NCBI RefSeq assembly: GCF_023343835.1
Contig: NC_064437.1
Span: 49,612,972 to 49,676,971, forward strand
DNA from: Lagopus muta
Taxonomy: Eukaryota > Chordata > Aves > Galliformes > Phasianidae
Direction of reading: 5' to 3'
Length of the DNA stretch: 64,000 nt
Below the pieces are notes generated by a model. It did no database searches and was not told the origin of the DNA. It saw only the letters and a list, made by a program, of their open reading frames with translations. Of the stretch, positions 26,173 to 41,000 are shown one piece after another (position 1 is the stretch's first letter; each line of letters begins with the position of its first letter). The translations under genes were made by a program, and so were the position numbers.

Positions 26173-29100
26173 TGGCTCACGTTACTATTCCAGTAGTTAT
26201 TTCACCATTAAACCTTTTTTCAGAGGAACGTTGTTGCAATTTGTCAGGTTTCTTGGCTTTACCGCACACAGTAGTTGTGATGAGCCCCTGCTCCTCCCAC
26301 ACTGGATGTCACTGTACCCCATTACTGCACCATCAGCACTCTACTTGCCACATACCTTTTATATTCTATTCAAGAAGGCACTTCTAAAAGAAATGCTGCC
26401 AGCATATTTGAGAAGAATTGAAATGGTTAAGTAGCATCTGATCAATATGAAGGGTTTCTTCTGTCCTATATTCATGCTTACAGAATGACCTACAGAAACC
26501 TTCCAAACAGTACTGGAACTACACCTTCCACACATTTTTATGGTGTTATTCAGTAAAGAAAGAAATCTTTAGGGGACTCATATCAAACAAGGCAGTCAGG
26601 ATTTGGCATCAGCAAGCTATTTAAAAAAGCTTCTCAGTTTTACTTAGAGCAAGGAAGATTTGTCTGCTGAATAACTATGCTGTGCAAAGTACCCCTGGGG
26701 CAAGAATATGTTCTGGAGCACCTCACTGTTGGAATGGAAAGTATGAATGCCTCGGAATGCTGACAAAGTACACGTAGGAGTGTAAAACAATTATATTCCA
26801 ACTGTTCCATAAGCCTACCTGCATTTCAATCACTCAACACTGGCTTGCAGGAACAAGTCTAACAAAGGCAGGTCTTCCGGTGGCATTCATGGCACTGGTG
26901 GAAGAATGTGTGGGTAGATAATTATTCTCATTAGCAAAATTTCTATTCACCTCATCTATTCATTCTATAGCTTATTCATGTACTCATTCTAGCTTCAAGA
27001 AATGGAGAACCTTCGTAAAGTAACAGCAATCCTCCAACATTATTTGCCATATATTAAGGCATGCAAGGAAGTATCAGACTCAGAGGTCTTAGACTTAAAT
27101 TATCTCTTCTCTCTTAATCTCTGTGCAGGAGGTTGAACCTTACATGTTAAAATACATTGTTTCATCCACTACAGATTTACAGTAAACAATAATTCCCTCA
27201 GGAAATAAAAATAAAAATGCAGAGCTCATCTCAGTACCCAGAAATCATGATTTTAATTTAGGCTCCTTAGAAAAAATATTCAAAAATCAATATAGTCTCA
27301 TCACTGAGTATCGCTGTCATTACTGAAAACAAAACAAAAAAATATATCTGTGCAGTGCAATCAATCACCCAGGTGGGCTTAAAATCTCAGCTTCCTCTGA
27401 AGAGTAAAATGAACGAGCCCCTCCTGCTTCCTACCAACTACGGCTGCTTTTCATCCTCACTGTTCTCAAAAGCACAGCTAGATGAACTCACACTAGAATG
27501 GCTGAACTGCATTTTCTTCCTCTTTGCCAGCTTACTGTCTGACAAAGTATCCCTTCTTTCCATATTCATAACGTCATCCTAACCAAAACTGCAACCATGT
27601 TAATGTATTTGCAGAGAGACATACTCTACAGAAGCTTTCAGCCTTATAACTCCCTCAATAGTTTGAACGGATTGCATGCATTTTACTTGAGAGGAGGGGA
27701 ATAAAGAGAAACATAGAGACTTTGTGCCAGACATACAATATGATACCCGGGAAGTGGTATCAGTATCTGAGAGTAGGCGTCAGATCCACCAAAAAAGAAT
27801 ACCCCACTGAGGAAATGATACGTTGCTAGTATTTCAACTGAAGAAACATTCATTAATAACTTTATAAGAGCAAACACTTGTCCTGACTACAAAAAAGAAC
27901 TCCACCATGTAGATTCCAGCCTTTCGGCTCTTGACAAAAAGGAAACTTTTAATAGTTTGGCAATGGCATGATCACTGAAAGAGACAATTTGATGACATCA
28001 CTGCACTGAGATCCCAAACAGAAGGGCATGTCTCCAGAGGAAACATCTGGAAAGATCAAGGGCTTTTTAGCTTGTTTTTTCTGGAATCCAAAACCTTTCA
28101 AGCCTACCTTCTTCTCATAATTAGGCAAAAGTCTTCTTAGCAGGTGACTAATGGTCCCAAAAAATACAGCCTCCATTGTATTTGTTGAATAAACATATCT
28201 GTTACAGATACACGTGATATGTGAAAATCTGCCAGAGATAAATTTATGCCAGGGAAATTCCTTTGTTATCAGAATTATTTAATATTAAAATCAAAGGGTA
28301 CTCTCTGAGAAATTGAAACCAAATTGATTTCATTTTCTAAAATTCAAGGCTTACTTGTCTAATTACCCTGCCTTGGTCCAAGCTTGGGAATGTTTAATAA
28401 GTTGTGGAAGAGACAGCTGGAAGCATATTGAGTCTTTGAAAACTACACATGAAGCAAAGGCAGACAAATTTCTCAAACTTCACAGTGTTCACTTTTCAAA
28501 TGAAATTTAGTTCAGTGCTGGCTTACAGCTGTCCCCAGATGTCAGTAGGCTGACCTCTCTGCAAGAATTTCCTCTGATAAAAATCTCATGTCATTTGCTA
28601 ACGTTTCTCACAAGAACCATAAAAATTTAGTTGTCCCTGCTGACCAGGAGCTCCAGGACACATCCATTGCTGTCAGAATGGAGACGGTCAGAACATCAGG
28701 TGAACAACCTGCTACCTTTCTATAGTGATTCTCACTGATACGACCAGAAAAAACACCTTGTTCTTAACTCTCACCTTGCTTGGTAATGGCACCAGGGGTT
28801 GTCAGCAGAATACAGTGAACACTTGGCATCTCTCAGACCTGCTGCAAAATGATACCAACTCAGACCAATTACTCTTTTAAACTATCTCCCCACTCTTGAG
28901 AGTTTACCCTGTAACCTGATATGAGGGGGAGTGCAGCCACTGAGAAAGAGAACTTCAAACATAAACTCATCATCTCTGCTGTCATACAAGGGAGAGGCAT
29001 ACATCCAAAGGAATAGGAGAAATTTTAGCACAGAAATAACTGTTGTAATGAGTGGGAAAATATGGATTATTAAACTGTATAAGAACAATATTTCCAAAAA

Positions 29101-31104
29101 AGCAGGAACTCCACGCACAGCTGGAATTCATATGTAGAGTTAGCAAGTGCTTGGGGAAGTAGCCATGTTCTGGGGAAAATTTCATTATACAAATATGAAT
29201 CTACACTGTTTTCAATAGATTAAAATGTTTAGACATAACACCAGTCACTGATTCATGCAATATTTGCTCAGAATATTATGTTTATTTATAATTAATATAG
29301 TTTATAATTAAAGAAAGCTGTGGAATTTGTCAGTAAACATTGCCTTTGTAGGAAAAGGCAGTAAAGTTTGGATTTTCCTGTGTACACATAAGGGACTGTT
29401 CATTGCTTCTTATTGTTGTTATTTTTGCCAAAACCAGCAATAACATAATCAGTCCCACTTAAAAAGCATGTATTCATCTTGCATACACTCATCATTCTTT
29501 CAGTGACATCTTTACTAAGGAGCAAACATTATCCCACAGAAAATGACTTTCCAAAATGGGCCTGCAGGGACTATAAGAAAATTAATACAACGTTTTGCAT
29601 CATCAAATAAAATTAAGTAACACTGTAGGTGACTTTTGTATATAACATTATAGTCTAGCGCTACCAATTTCTGAAAGTGGTGTGCTGCATCAATGTTTTG
29701 TCAATGGGAAAACAACCAGGAATAAGGATGCTGAAAAAAATAAACAAAATAGAAACTACGAGCCTGGATTCAAAACTACTGGTCTTGGTAATATTCTATA
29801 TGGCAGCAGCCCTAGAATTCCCCTAGGAAACAGAATATGGATATAGAAGTCTGAAAAGCATACATTTTATCATATTTAGAATGTTGCTTGGTAGTCGAAC
29901 AAAGATGCACTGTGTTGCCCACAACTGTGAGACTCCTAACTGAAACAGTCTATGTGCCAAAAGCTTTCAGTGTTGCTAAGTAGGACAAAATGGGGCACGT
30001 TTAAATTTATGAATAAATGCGTGCTACTAGTACTGATGCCTCCAGTATGCTTCAGGACTTACTTTCACCCATTGACCAGTCTGCTGATCAAATCTGCAGA
30101 GTCATTATGTCCATGAGGTAATTTTAAAATAGTAACGGTAATAGGAGCAACACGTTCATCACTAGGAAATCCACTGTGATAATACTAAGGAACAGTTTAC
30201 AATTCAAGGTGATTCTTTAATAAACTGTCACCTATTCAGACAATTATTCTGTAGTAAGCCCTCACTCCTCAAGCAAGAGGCAAAAAGTTTGCTGCCCTCA
30301 GTACACTCTGCCCTTCTTTTCAAATGAACAGAGTAACAAAATACTTTTCATCATACATCTCACAAGAAGGAACAGTTTAAATAGCCTTTTAAATAGCTCC
30401 CAGAGTAGAACACTTATGACAATACAGTGTTTAAAACATCTGTTACACTTCTCTCAAAGCCAAAAATGAAAGTACAAAAATAACAGGAACCAATCCACAT
30501 GACAGTGTCAAACATACCCAAAGTATAAATCAACAGCATCGTCCTGTCTTTTATCCCAGGCCTAGTACACCTCCAAATGTATCTCATGTGGGTTACTTAA
30601 AAATATTTATGAAAAAAGACAGGCTTACCATGTTGCTGAAGGGCATTCTTCCATTGCATCTTTGGCGCAAGCTGAAGGCCAGGTCCCTGCACCCAGAAAA
30701 ATCTGGTCCATCACTGTTATGTCCAAACAAGGAAAGAGGCAGGCTGCAAGTCCTACCTGAAAGGTAGCAAGCACCACCCCCATTAAGAGTTCACAGTAAT
30801 ACTGGCATACAGCTGCAGAAGTGATTTTCCATTATCTCAAGGGTAAGGGACACAGGAAACAATCCATACTTGGCCTTAGTTAATGTTTTCAAAATACACA
30901 TACCCCTCAGCGTTCAAGGCTTCCTTGGAAGTACAGCTTTTCACTGAAATCTATTTAATTAAGAAAAAAAATAACTTCCATGAAGAAAATATTCATCTAT
31001 TACCAGTGGCACAAATTTTAACATAGTCAATGCTGTAATTTTCAACTCTTTCTGGAAAGCAAGTCAGACAAAACCATAGTCAGAAGGCCACCTCCCTGCA
31101 GGAA
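26173..31104. other. Intergenic, nothing recognised
   Basis: AT-rich, repeat-poor sequence with only short frames. This is among the quietest parts of the window. If conserved in other birds it would be a candidate distal enhancer region, but conservation cannot be judged here. Confidence 0.65.
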
Positions 31105-31199
31105 ACGTGTTTTAGTGCCAGTGGTGGCAATGGTGATGAGGAGATAGTTGGACTAGATGATCTTGTAGGTCATTTCCGACCTTGTTATTCTATGATTCA
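31105..31199 (+). mobile_element. CR1 LINE extreme 3' end
   Basis: The last ~95 bp of a sense CR1: agtggtggcaatggtgatga, then agttggactagatgatcttg, then taggtcatttccgacctt, ending gttattctatgattc. Strong 5' truncation; no coding content. Confidence 0.88.
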
Positions 31200-34100
31200 G
31201 GCAGAGGTGATGCAGAACTCAACCGAAGGAACAAATGGGTCAGGTTTCAGGCAGCTCACAGTAAAGTCTTCATTCTTTTCTTCTTCTAAACAGCATGCAT
31301 TTAGTCTCTTAGATGGAAGGAAATCTGCTGCTCTTCAGTTTGCTGGCCATCTAAGAAGAGTCTGAGAATGACTTAAATTGATGGAGAGATTCAGATCTTT
31401 AACAAGAGAGGAAAGAGGCAGCCCAGCTAACGCATACAGATAACCAAGTGCTCAACATTTGCCTGAAGAGTTCTGACAATATTTTCTCAAAACATATCTG
31501 CAGGGTTTCTTCTGGTTCTGCTGTTACTGCATGTCTCTGAACACACTTTTGTGGTAACTGGTTATGGAAGAGGCCTATGTAATTCAAAGTCATTGTGTTA
31601 AATAAGGGAATGAAATTATCTGGGAAAAAGTACTGTACAGAAAGATATTTTTCTTCTGGGTTTCTCCAAATTAGAGTTGGTTTTGATATGGCCAGGAATG
31701 TGTGAGGTCAGCTTCATCTGAAACTTGTCAGCTGTCCAGATGTAAAGCCTAAATCAAATCCGGAGCAGACTACCTCATTTCTTGCAAAGCTGTTTGTCTT
31801 CCAATCATTTTCTTTTCCTCTAGACAAATATCTTAGAAGTTAATAAGTTTTTTCCTTATAAAACCCAAGAAAAGAAAGTTCATGCTCATGCCATCCTCTG
31901 CTCTTCTCTGGAAGAGCGTAGTGTTTGGTAGTGCACAGATTCAACTCATGTAACAGTTCCAGGACTTGAATAACATTCAATTTTTCTGATCCCTGACAGC
32001 TCGAGGTGTGAATTTTCACGAGGGCCACAGAGATCGTTCAATCACACAATGCAACCTCCTCTGCGACATAGGCCAAACATTTCATTTAGCTAGAGGTCCA
32101 AAATTCTTGGTCAGCTCCAAAATAGATGCAGAGAAGAAGAGAAATAAAGGGTGGCGGCTGCTGCTGCTGCTGCTTGTGGATGTAGGGGCACGAGGCAGCT
32201 ACAGGCATCTGACAGCAAATCCCAAGGCACTGAGAAGGTTGAATGAAAGGAAAGAAAAGAAAGGAAAAGAGAAAATGAAAGGTAACTGTGTCTAAAATTG
32301 ACTCTACTGTTACTCATCTAATTCTCCTCCTACAGTTACACTGAAATAATCTTTCCATCTCTCAACTTCCTTTTAATTTCACCCAAAATATCACTTCCCC
32401 TGTTCTCAGCCCTTCATCCCTTTTTCCTCTTCCGCTGATTTCACACTCCCCTTTTTTTTTTTCCCCTCCCCCTCTTGCTGAATAAAATTGGAAGGCTCCA
32501 GCATCCTCTGGGTAGAAAAATTCAAATAGGCCTACCCAGCTAGAAAGGCTTTGACTGCCTCTGCCAGCCAGAAGTTTCCTAGCATAAGAGCCCCGATTAA
32601 TGTGATACTTGGAAGTCAAACATCATTCATACCTACATTTTCAAAATAGATCTAGAAATAGTAACAGAAGTTGTTATTATGCTTCCACAGCAGAGATGTT
32701 CCCTAATTTTCCATAATTACAGCTAAGCCTCATGCACAGAGGATATAATTAGAAAAATAAAAACGTTTGTTGAAGCATTCAGTTGGTAGGCCTAAAATTG
32801 TAGTTTTAAGCTGTATGCTTGTGATTTCTAAAAATTACAAGCATCGGTTCTTGTAACAGGAAGTACTTTTATACAGGAATGTCAAGTCAGTTCTATATTG
32901 GAAATTTTTTTTTCTGGAATGCAGAAACAAGAGATTGCTACTGTGCCTATTCACTGTTAATGTCAGCAGAAACTGATGCTGACTTCAAGCAGAGCTGGTA
33001 CAAACTCTGCAACTGAAAGAAATCCATTGATATAATTAGATTCCTCTCTAATCTGCTCAGAAATGAATTTGTGCTTTATTGAATGAAATAGAAAAAAGCA
33101 TTTCACAAATATGTTTGGTGCCTTACTACTGCCCTTTCACATATAATTAATCATCCTCTGTATTTTTCAAAGGAAGAAATTACACGTGTGAGAATGAGAA
33201 TTTGGAATTTGAGATAGACTCTACCACAGTATATATAGCCAGGCTGGTTCTCATCTTTATTCAAATCATTTCACGCTACTCTTGACAACCCTCATAATGT
33301 CTGAAAACTCCTTGAAGCCACACTGCTTGTGCTGTTCGTCCAGTGTGAAGTTAGATATCAATTGAATATTTCTCCCAGAATTTTAGAGATGGCTAAATTA
33401 CGACATCAGTGATAAATTGTGTGAATTAGGAAACTACCTTTGTGGTGAAGAAACATGAGCTCCCAAATCAAGTTTATTCACATCTCCTTCATAATTGAAA
33501 AAAATATCCACAGCACCATAGCCCACAAACATATAGAGGTTCTTTGCATTAGTAGAATTTTGAAATCAGATAAGTTATCATAAGAAGAAAAATCTAGAGC
33601 TTAAAGTATCCTCTTGGAAAAAAATGATAATAAAAAAGACAAAAGTCTACACAGGAAGAGCGAGTAATGGATATCTGGAAAACTCAGTTGATCCAGCAGA
33701 ACAAGATAAGGCAACTCAGTACTACAGAGTTAACTAAGGTACAGTTGACCTTCACCTACAAAGCAGACAGAAGTTCAGTTCAGCTGGAATTTAAACATCA
33801 GTCATAATTTTCTTTTGTTATCTGGATGCTCCAGAAATTCTTGTAGGTCTAAAGTCAATGAAAGCTCAAATAAAAGCAGTCATATTATTTGCATACAATT
33901 AAAAGGAATGAGCAGCTATCACCCTACTCAGAACCTCTGTGTTAGCAGATCCTCCAAAATCCTGCCCTTAGTCCCTGTACAGCAATCTCTGCAGTACTGA
34001 AAGATGGAAGCCATCTCTGCAGTTAATACCATTTTCCAGGCTACGTTTGCTTGAAGCTTATTTCAGTGCCAAACCCCCATCCAATATTAAAGCACATGTA

Positions 34101-35590
34101 ATTGCTCAGCGGGACCTGAATTCAGTGCAGTGTTTAGTGGCCAGAGGAACTCTCTCCCACTGCATTACTGTATATATTCCCTGATGAAACAGCAAACCAC
34201 TTTTCTAGACTTCACTTTATCAAACTCTAGTCTCAGTCTCACATCTCAAGACAGGTTTAAGCACTATATGCTGCCTCAGCCAAACGCGAGAGCCGCTTGC
34301 TTTCAGAGATCCCAGTTTTTGCTTGATCTTTACAACATTACAGGATCCAGCAAGAAACTTTGCTTTCCCAGCCCTACTTGTTCAAACACTGACCTTGATC
34401 TCAGCTTTATATACACTGCAGATAGTTCAATATTTCCAAAAAACAATAGTAGTCTTTGTTCTTGGGTGATCAGGATCCCACTCTACCTCCGATCTGACAG
34501 TATTCAGCAAGAAAATATCTCATTGCTTGTTTGCTTCAACAGTCTCTCTAACTCCAACCCTAACTTACCCATCTCCACGACCAGAAATTATCATTTCAGT
34601 CATTACCAGATGTAAATAAAATACATCCTGCAGCAGTCTGTCAGCTCTTGGTTTCTATTGTTTCCACCAGTAAATCTTCCTCCGAATCCCCAGAGAAATC
34701 AAACACTAAGCCTAATCCCAAAAGCCTACCTCAAATTCTAACACAGATATCCCAGCCAGCAATTGAATATGACGCAAGCCATACTTTCCCAGTGGTTCAC
34801 ACTTGAAGCCTGTTTTTACAGGCAATACAGGCTTCCTCCTCATGGCAGCAAGAGACATTTGTCAGGGAGAAGTTATACAGTGCAGACTGGGCAGGGGTCA
34901 TCCAGTAACGCCTTTGTAATGTAGAAGATCCAACCTTCCAGGGTGCATTTCCGGAGAGAATAGATGGGACAGGAAATGGGCCAGCCCACATGATAACATC
35001 AGTGTTAACTTTAGTAAAATGATATAAACACTGTATCCTGTTCATGGAAAGATGGAGGAAGAAATGCTATTCAGAATTCATATAACAGTAATTACACTTC
35101 CTCATTAAGGTTCACGTTACTGATTACATTTTCCAATTATATTAAACAAGCCAAGCTTTTGTAGTGCATTTTAAAGAAACTGAGTGAAAGAACGTTCATG
35201 CTATGAAACTTCCTGTCAAATCATTAATGAATTAAAAAAAAAAAATCATTTTTGAGATTCTTATAGTCAAGTGAGTTTGTAATACTCTTTATTTACCTGT
35301 CTTAGCTGGAATAGCACAAATAAGTTTATAAATTTCTCCTGACATTTTTCAGCATAAAGGTTACAGGTGGATTGTACTCTCAGTAAATTTAGCTGGCAGT
35401 CAGTTGATTCTCAGAATATTACTAATTCTTAAATCCAGCCTCAATTGTGCCTCTGTTTCTTATATTTGAGAATAATAACACATTGGCTTATCTATAGATC
35501 TAGACCTGAAAATATAGCCTCCAAATAGCATTTCTTTTGCGACACCTGTAGCCTACAACTGATTTAACAAAAAAAGTGAATAGTTTCAGG

Positions 35591-35622
<32 letters not shown>
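35591..35622 (+). repeat. 32-bp poly(A) run
   Basis: An uninterrupted run of 32 A. I see no recognisable retroelement or processed gene directly to its left, so its origin is unclear. Confidence 0.95.
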
Positions 35623-35623
<1 letters not shown>

Positions 35624-36905
35624 CAATCAGTAAATATGTTTTTAAGAGGGCAAAAACAAACAAAGTTAGTAGTTAGGAGACTCAAATCCATAAAGAAATG
35701 TAAGCGGCTTGGGCTCCAAGTTTTCATATCACTGTGGAGTCAGTGTTAAGAGTCAATCTGAAGCAATGCTTATTAAATTTCCTGAAGGAAAAAAACTTCA
35801 TGATGTATCAACTCCATATTAAATATTTGCAGTTTTAAACATTCTATCGGATTGAGAAGTTCACTATGTGAGGTGCAGTGTACAAAATTCAATGCTGCTG
35901 AAAAAACAAATTGTAGTTGTGCTATTTTCCAACAATGTTGGCTGGTCTTGCTAAAGATAACGCTCCCTTCTACCTTGTCACTCTTACAATAGTTAAATTA
36001 GTTTCATAGGCAGCTTGACTTCCTTCCTTTCTTCCTTGCTAAAATTAATTGCTCATGCCTGAATTTATCACCACCATCCTTCCTGAAACCAATAATGAAA
36101 CCAATTGTTGTTCCAAATCATGAATTTTAATTCTCCATTTTTTGTCTTGATTCTCTTTTTACATTCCATTTGAGATCAAGATCAGGTCAGTCTGTGCCAG
36201 ACTGCTCAAGAAGCTTCAAATACAACACTGTAACACCATGGAAAGCGCACCAACAATAGCAAAGCAGCAGGGTCCCAAGCTGCAGCAAGTGAAGATTTGC
36301 TCAAATGCAACAGCCAGGGGCACAGAAATAAGGGAAAGAAGCTGCTTACCTTCTGAAGGCCCCAGGTATGCAAGGATCTCTAGCAAGACTCTTTTGCCAC
36401 CACTGCCAACCCTTAAGTGAGGTCTGGGAAGGGGTGGATCCTGGCTTCACCATTTCTAGTCACTCAAGTACACTGCATGCACCTGAGTTCCCCTGGGTTG
36501 GCCCTGCCTTCCCACCAGGTGCTTGATCACTACTTCAGGCCATGATTCAGCATTTCCACTACAAACACAAGCCTCTCTCAGCAGACTATGTATTTGTGCT
36601 TCTAGTCTGAGACACAATCTATACCTTATATCATGCTGTGTAATTTTTTTCCCTGAGTATGGAAGAGGGAATTCAAGAAAGCAATTGCAAAATCTGAGGC
36701 TGTGCAGCCTCACAAAGTAGACTTCATAGATTCCTCTAGAGAGGTACATCCAGTGCAAGAGTCTTGCAGGTAATATGAAGCATCCCCTGTAGAAACCATG
36801 TCCCCTTGGCCACAAAAGGAACACTGGGAATCAGTTCTGTGTATACAAAAAAGTATTTGCTACTAACCCCTTGAAGCTGGGTTCTTGAGAAAATAACAGG
36901 CAAGA

Positions 36906-36941
36906 TTTTTTTTTTTTTAACTTTTCTTTTTTTTTTTTTTT
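36906..36941 (+). repeat. T-rich tract
   Basis: Two long T runs separated by AACTTTTC. Low complexity. Confidence 0.8.
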
Positions 36942-37789
36942 CCTAAGTCCAGAAGTGAATTTAAGATATTCATGTCACATTCAAAACAATTCCATACAGG
37001 AAGTTTTAATTGCTAAATCCAGGTAAAATGGCCCACAGAAATATTACTTAAATGTACTTACATTTGCAAAGTTTAATCAACACTGCAGGACACAAGACTT
37101 TCTACTTTGCATGAAAAGGAAAAAATAAAAGGAATAATTTCAAAAAACAAAAATAAAAAATCTGAAGCCATATTTAGGCTTAAAGATTAGAATACTAAAC
37201 AAGGCAGTTTGGAGAAATACTTTCCTGAAGAAAAAAATCCAGTTTCTTAAGGAATTCTTTATTTACTATGTGAACTTCTTTCAAAGTATCAAATGAATTC
37301 TGTGCGAAGCAGAAACATGCCACAAAAAGGCAATTGTATAAAAGTCTATAACATGTTAAAAAAAATGCAATGCCACTGAAGAAAAAAAAGAAGAAAAGAT
37401 AAAGAAAAAGCCAGTTTTCAATCATCTGACTCTAGGACTAGGAGCAGGAGAGGCATGCTAACTATGAATGTCATACAGATTCTATGTTATTAATAATTTC
37501 TGATGCTATTAAAACTAGATGGCCATTCAGTCGGATGTATCTTTTGTTTTTGTTACAGCCACCGAAGTTCTGCATTTGATCTCTCCCTCTACCTATTTCC
37601 TTTCTGAGCTTGTTCCCTGATCTATTTCAAGCATAATCACATCACTTTACATTTCCCTCTCATTCTTTCCAAATATTTTCTCTAAAGACTCCAACATGCC
37701 TTCAATTTCCCAGTATGAAAAAAGTCCAAGCACATCCTGGGTTTCCTTCTGTCTTCATTGAACAATCAACAAGAAGAAGTTGATTGGGT

Positions 37790-38060
37790 CTCATTCAGTG
37801 CTTTCCACCAATGATCTGGATGAAAGGATAGAAAGCACTCTTGCACCTTCAGCAAATTTGCTGATGGTATGAAGCTGTGAGGTCTCTGACACACACCAAG
37901 GCTGTGCTGCCTTTCCATGAGACCTGTATAGGCTGGAGAGTTGGGCAGAGAGGAACCTGGAGAGGTTCAACAAGGACAAGTGTAGAGGCCTACACCTGGG
38001 CAGGAATAACCATATGCATCATAGGGGTTAGGGGCTGGCCTGCTGGAAAGGAGCTTTCCA
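37790..38060 (+). mobile_element. Internal CR1 ORF2 fragment with lost catalytic Asp
   Basis: Sense-strand CR1 ORF2 remnant. Translation gives a block resembling NDLDERIESTL, then the RT active-site region reading FADGMKL where CR1 has FADDTKL, so the second catalytic aspartate is Gly. Further on are the words W-A-E-R-N-L and F-N-K-D-K-C in shifted frames, and LHLGRNN-like coding (ctacacctgggcaggaataa). There is no 3' tail, so this is an interior piece left after deletion. Confidence 0.7.
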
Positions 38061-41000
38061 GTCAACTAAACAAATTATTCATAAGATACAGTTCTCCTCA
38101 TTGAGATTGAACTAAGGAACAGTTAATTCCTTTGTGCTAAGGCAAATTGGTTTGTTTTCTTTTTTCCATTTAAATTTCTCATTCTTCCATCACTTGAATT
38201 TGGATGCAGTGAAATAGGAAGGCTCAGAATGGATTTGTATTAAAAAAAGGGTTTTTTCCAGGACAGAAAAATTCCTCTAGGAACCACTCTGTCAGAGTAC
38301 AATAGAATTCTGTTGTGCAGGAATTCAAAATAAGAAACTATTAATTATCAAAAAAAAAAGAAAGCTGAAGTACCAACAGACTTGTATAGAACAAGGAATT
38401 TTGACACTAGAATGGAAAATACTCTCCAAAATAAAGGTAGTTTGAGAGCTTAATTTTAGTTGCAGAGTGCAATATTCTTTGTTTTATAGGCATCCAAAAC
38501 CCAATATGAGAGCAAGGGGAATTTCTTCTTAAATGAAAACAGACTATGGGGAGCAAGACTTGTTTGGTTTACATTTTTTAGCTGTGACCTTACTTGTGAG
38601 ACACTGTGATTTCAACAACTACATTATTGCTAATCTGTGCTGGAAATTTTAACGTATTTAGCTGGAAGAGGTTATTTCTGCATTAATTGTATAGTTTTCC
38701 AAAGCCCTAAAGATAAAAGGAGACAATGAAGACTGTAATTTGTACACTAGGGGGAAATTTTCTAAAACAGTAATTTCAAGATAGGAAATGAGTGTATATG
38801 ACAAACTTGTAAAAATGTTACTATTAAGAAGCAGTTACAGTATGTCTTTAATATTATCATAATATTGAAGGAAAACCGTAACAGTAGGAACAATAGGAAA
38901 GACATACAAACAACACCACTACAATTATTTATAACTGAGCAAATGAAGCTTGCCTTTTCCCCCCCCATAGATTTTGGAAATGAGTGTTTAATTTTGAAAA
39001 AGGATAACCAAGCAAGACTTACTCATAGAAGAAAAAAAAGAGTGTTTCCTTTTAAAAATAAATGTGTTTACAAAAGCTGGAGTCATCTGATATGCATCAG
39101 GTCAAAATAGTAAAAACAGGGCAGGGGGAGGAGAATAAGCAATTTCTTTTATATTCTTACATGCTATGCTATGCTATAACTAACAAAGAAAGAAAAAGAA
39201 AACAAGAGAAGTCTCTAGAAATGTTGAGACTCCTTTGAGGCTGAGAACTGGTACAGTTACACTGGTTGCATTTACATCTGCGTGCAGCACTGTGTTCTGT
39301 GCTGGTACTGTTTCCCTCAGGGATTCTTTCAGATTCTCTGCCCTCAAGCTTCACTTCCCCATCCAAGGCCACTCCTCTCAGAAATAATCACCCAGAAACA
39401 TCCCCTCCCAGATGTTCCCCAGCCTTCACCCACAGCTTATGTTATTGCAAAATGCTGCACTCCTCTCTCTTCCAGCGTGGCCTGAGAGCCTGGATCTCTT
39501 TTCTGTTGGCCTGCTTGGGTCTGACTCATTTACTGTAAACGTGTAACCAAAGCGTACACTTCTATAAAATACAAATTGAAGCATCTTCCACATTTCCCTA
39601 TACGCACACATGAGGAGGTGCAAATATTAACAGGAAGATTAATTTAACGAAGGGAAGGTTAGAATAATCTTGTTACCAGGTGATGCTTTGCTCCATCAAA
39701 GGAGGGCTGCAGCTGAGCCAGATGTGTGCTCAGGAGTCATTTCAGAGGAGTTCCCTTTTCTGGCCAAGCTGGCACATTTTTGTGGCAGCGAACATTGGTA
39801 AAAACTACAGACTGTTGGCCAGCAATTTTTATTAGGTTCTCCATTGACACTGAATTTCTGTATAATAAAAGCACATGAAGCATTCATCTAGCTAAAAGAC
39901 TATATTACTGAGCTTTCTGACAGCAGTTGTAAATGCCTTTGTTAACTTCAAAGCTCACCCTTGCAGCATTCATTCTCTTTCCCTTGAGGGGAGCAGCATT
40001 TTTTACAGAGAGCAGGGGCTGGCATCCCTGCAATCAGAGGGCCCCTCATTCAGAGCCCTTAGCAAAGGAAAATGAAGCTGGGAAAGGCCTGAGTCCTCCC
40101 CACTCTCAGCCAGTACACACAACCTGTGAGAAACCTCTGACAGCCCACAGCCAGCCCTACAAAAGGAAGGTGGGGATGTCTGGAAAAAGCAGACACAGAG
40201 TAGGCTGCAGCCAGCAGAGCAGGGGGTGACACTTTTGATCTGTCTGTAAAATATAAAGCCCTGCACAGCACCATCATGTTTTTATCTCCAGATTAACAGA
40301 CAAGTTAATCCTAACTACTTGCACACACTGCCTTATTTGACATATCTTGTCCATCCCTCCTTTAAGCAGCCAACTAAGACCAGAGTGGTATTGGGAAACA
40401 CCAAGAAGTATTTACTTCTCTGAGATGCGCACTGGTCCCTTATAGGCAGAGTCCTTACTTTGAGGCAGGCAGGTGGCAAGTTTGGACAATGAAAGGGATT
40501 GTACAATGTCCATGTCAGAACTAATGCATACATTAATCAGGATTAAAGCTAAATATTAAAATGGTCACAGATCTTACCACAGCACCATTCACATAGCAAA
40601 GTTACTTCCGATCTGCCCTGTTATAAACCCAGAACCAATTAGTACTGAAACAAAGGTAGAACACTGAGCTCCATTACAAAGTGTACCTTCCACACTGCAA
40701 GACAATGGAGTGGGAATATCAGTGGTGCCAAGTGAGCTCATGTCCTGCATTGCGCTTGCAAGGTGCTGTGATGCAGGAGGTCAAACAGAGCTGTGAGCTG
40801 ATCAGAGAGGCACCAGCTTGTGAAACACTGTCTGAGAACTTGACACTTCTTGCTGTTTTGTACTGTGTGTTCTGTCCGCATGGGTAGGCCAGAAGAATTT
40901 TTAGACATAAATTTACTACTGGGAAATTTTTGTTAAAAAACCTACTATAGGTTGTGCACTGAAAACAGTAGCAGGAAACGTAACATGAAAGCAGCACCGT

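Larger units (their letters stand above)
31200..37789. other. Intergenic, nothing coding recognised
   Basis: Contains a short CTG run (32158-32173), a C/T-rich tract at about 32,446-32,474, the 32-A run and T-rich tract listed separately. The 161-codon frame at 34130-34615 is Ser/Asn/Leu-rich with no domain and is not called as a gene. Confidence 0.65.

Noticed and set aside
34130-34615. 161-codon open frame on the plus strand
   Set aside because: Ser/Asn/Leu-rich, no domain, no supporting signals; consistent with a chance open frame in a long intergenic region.
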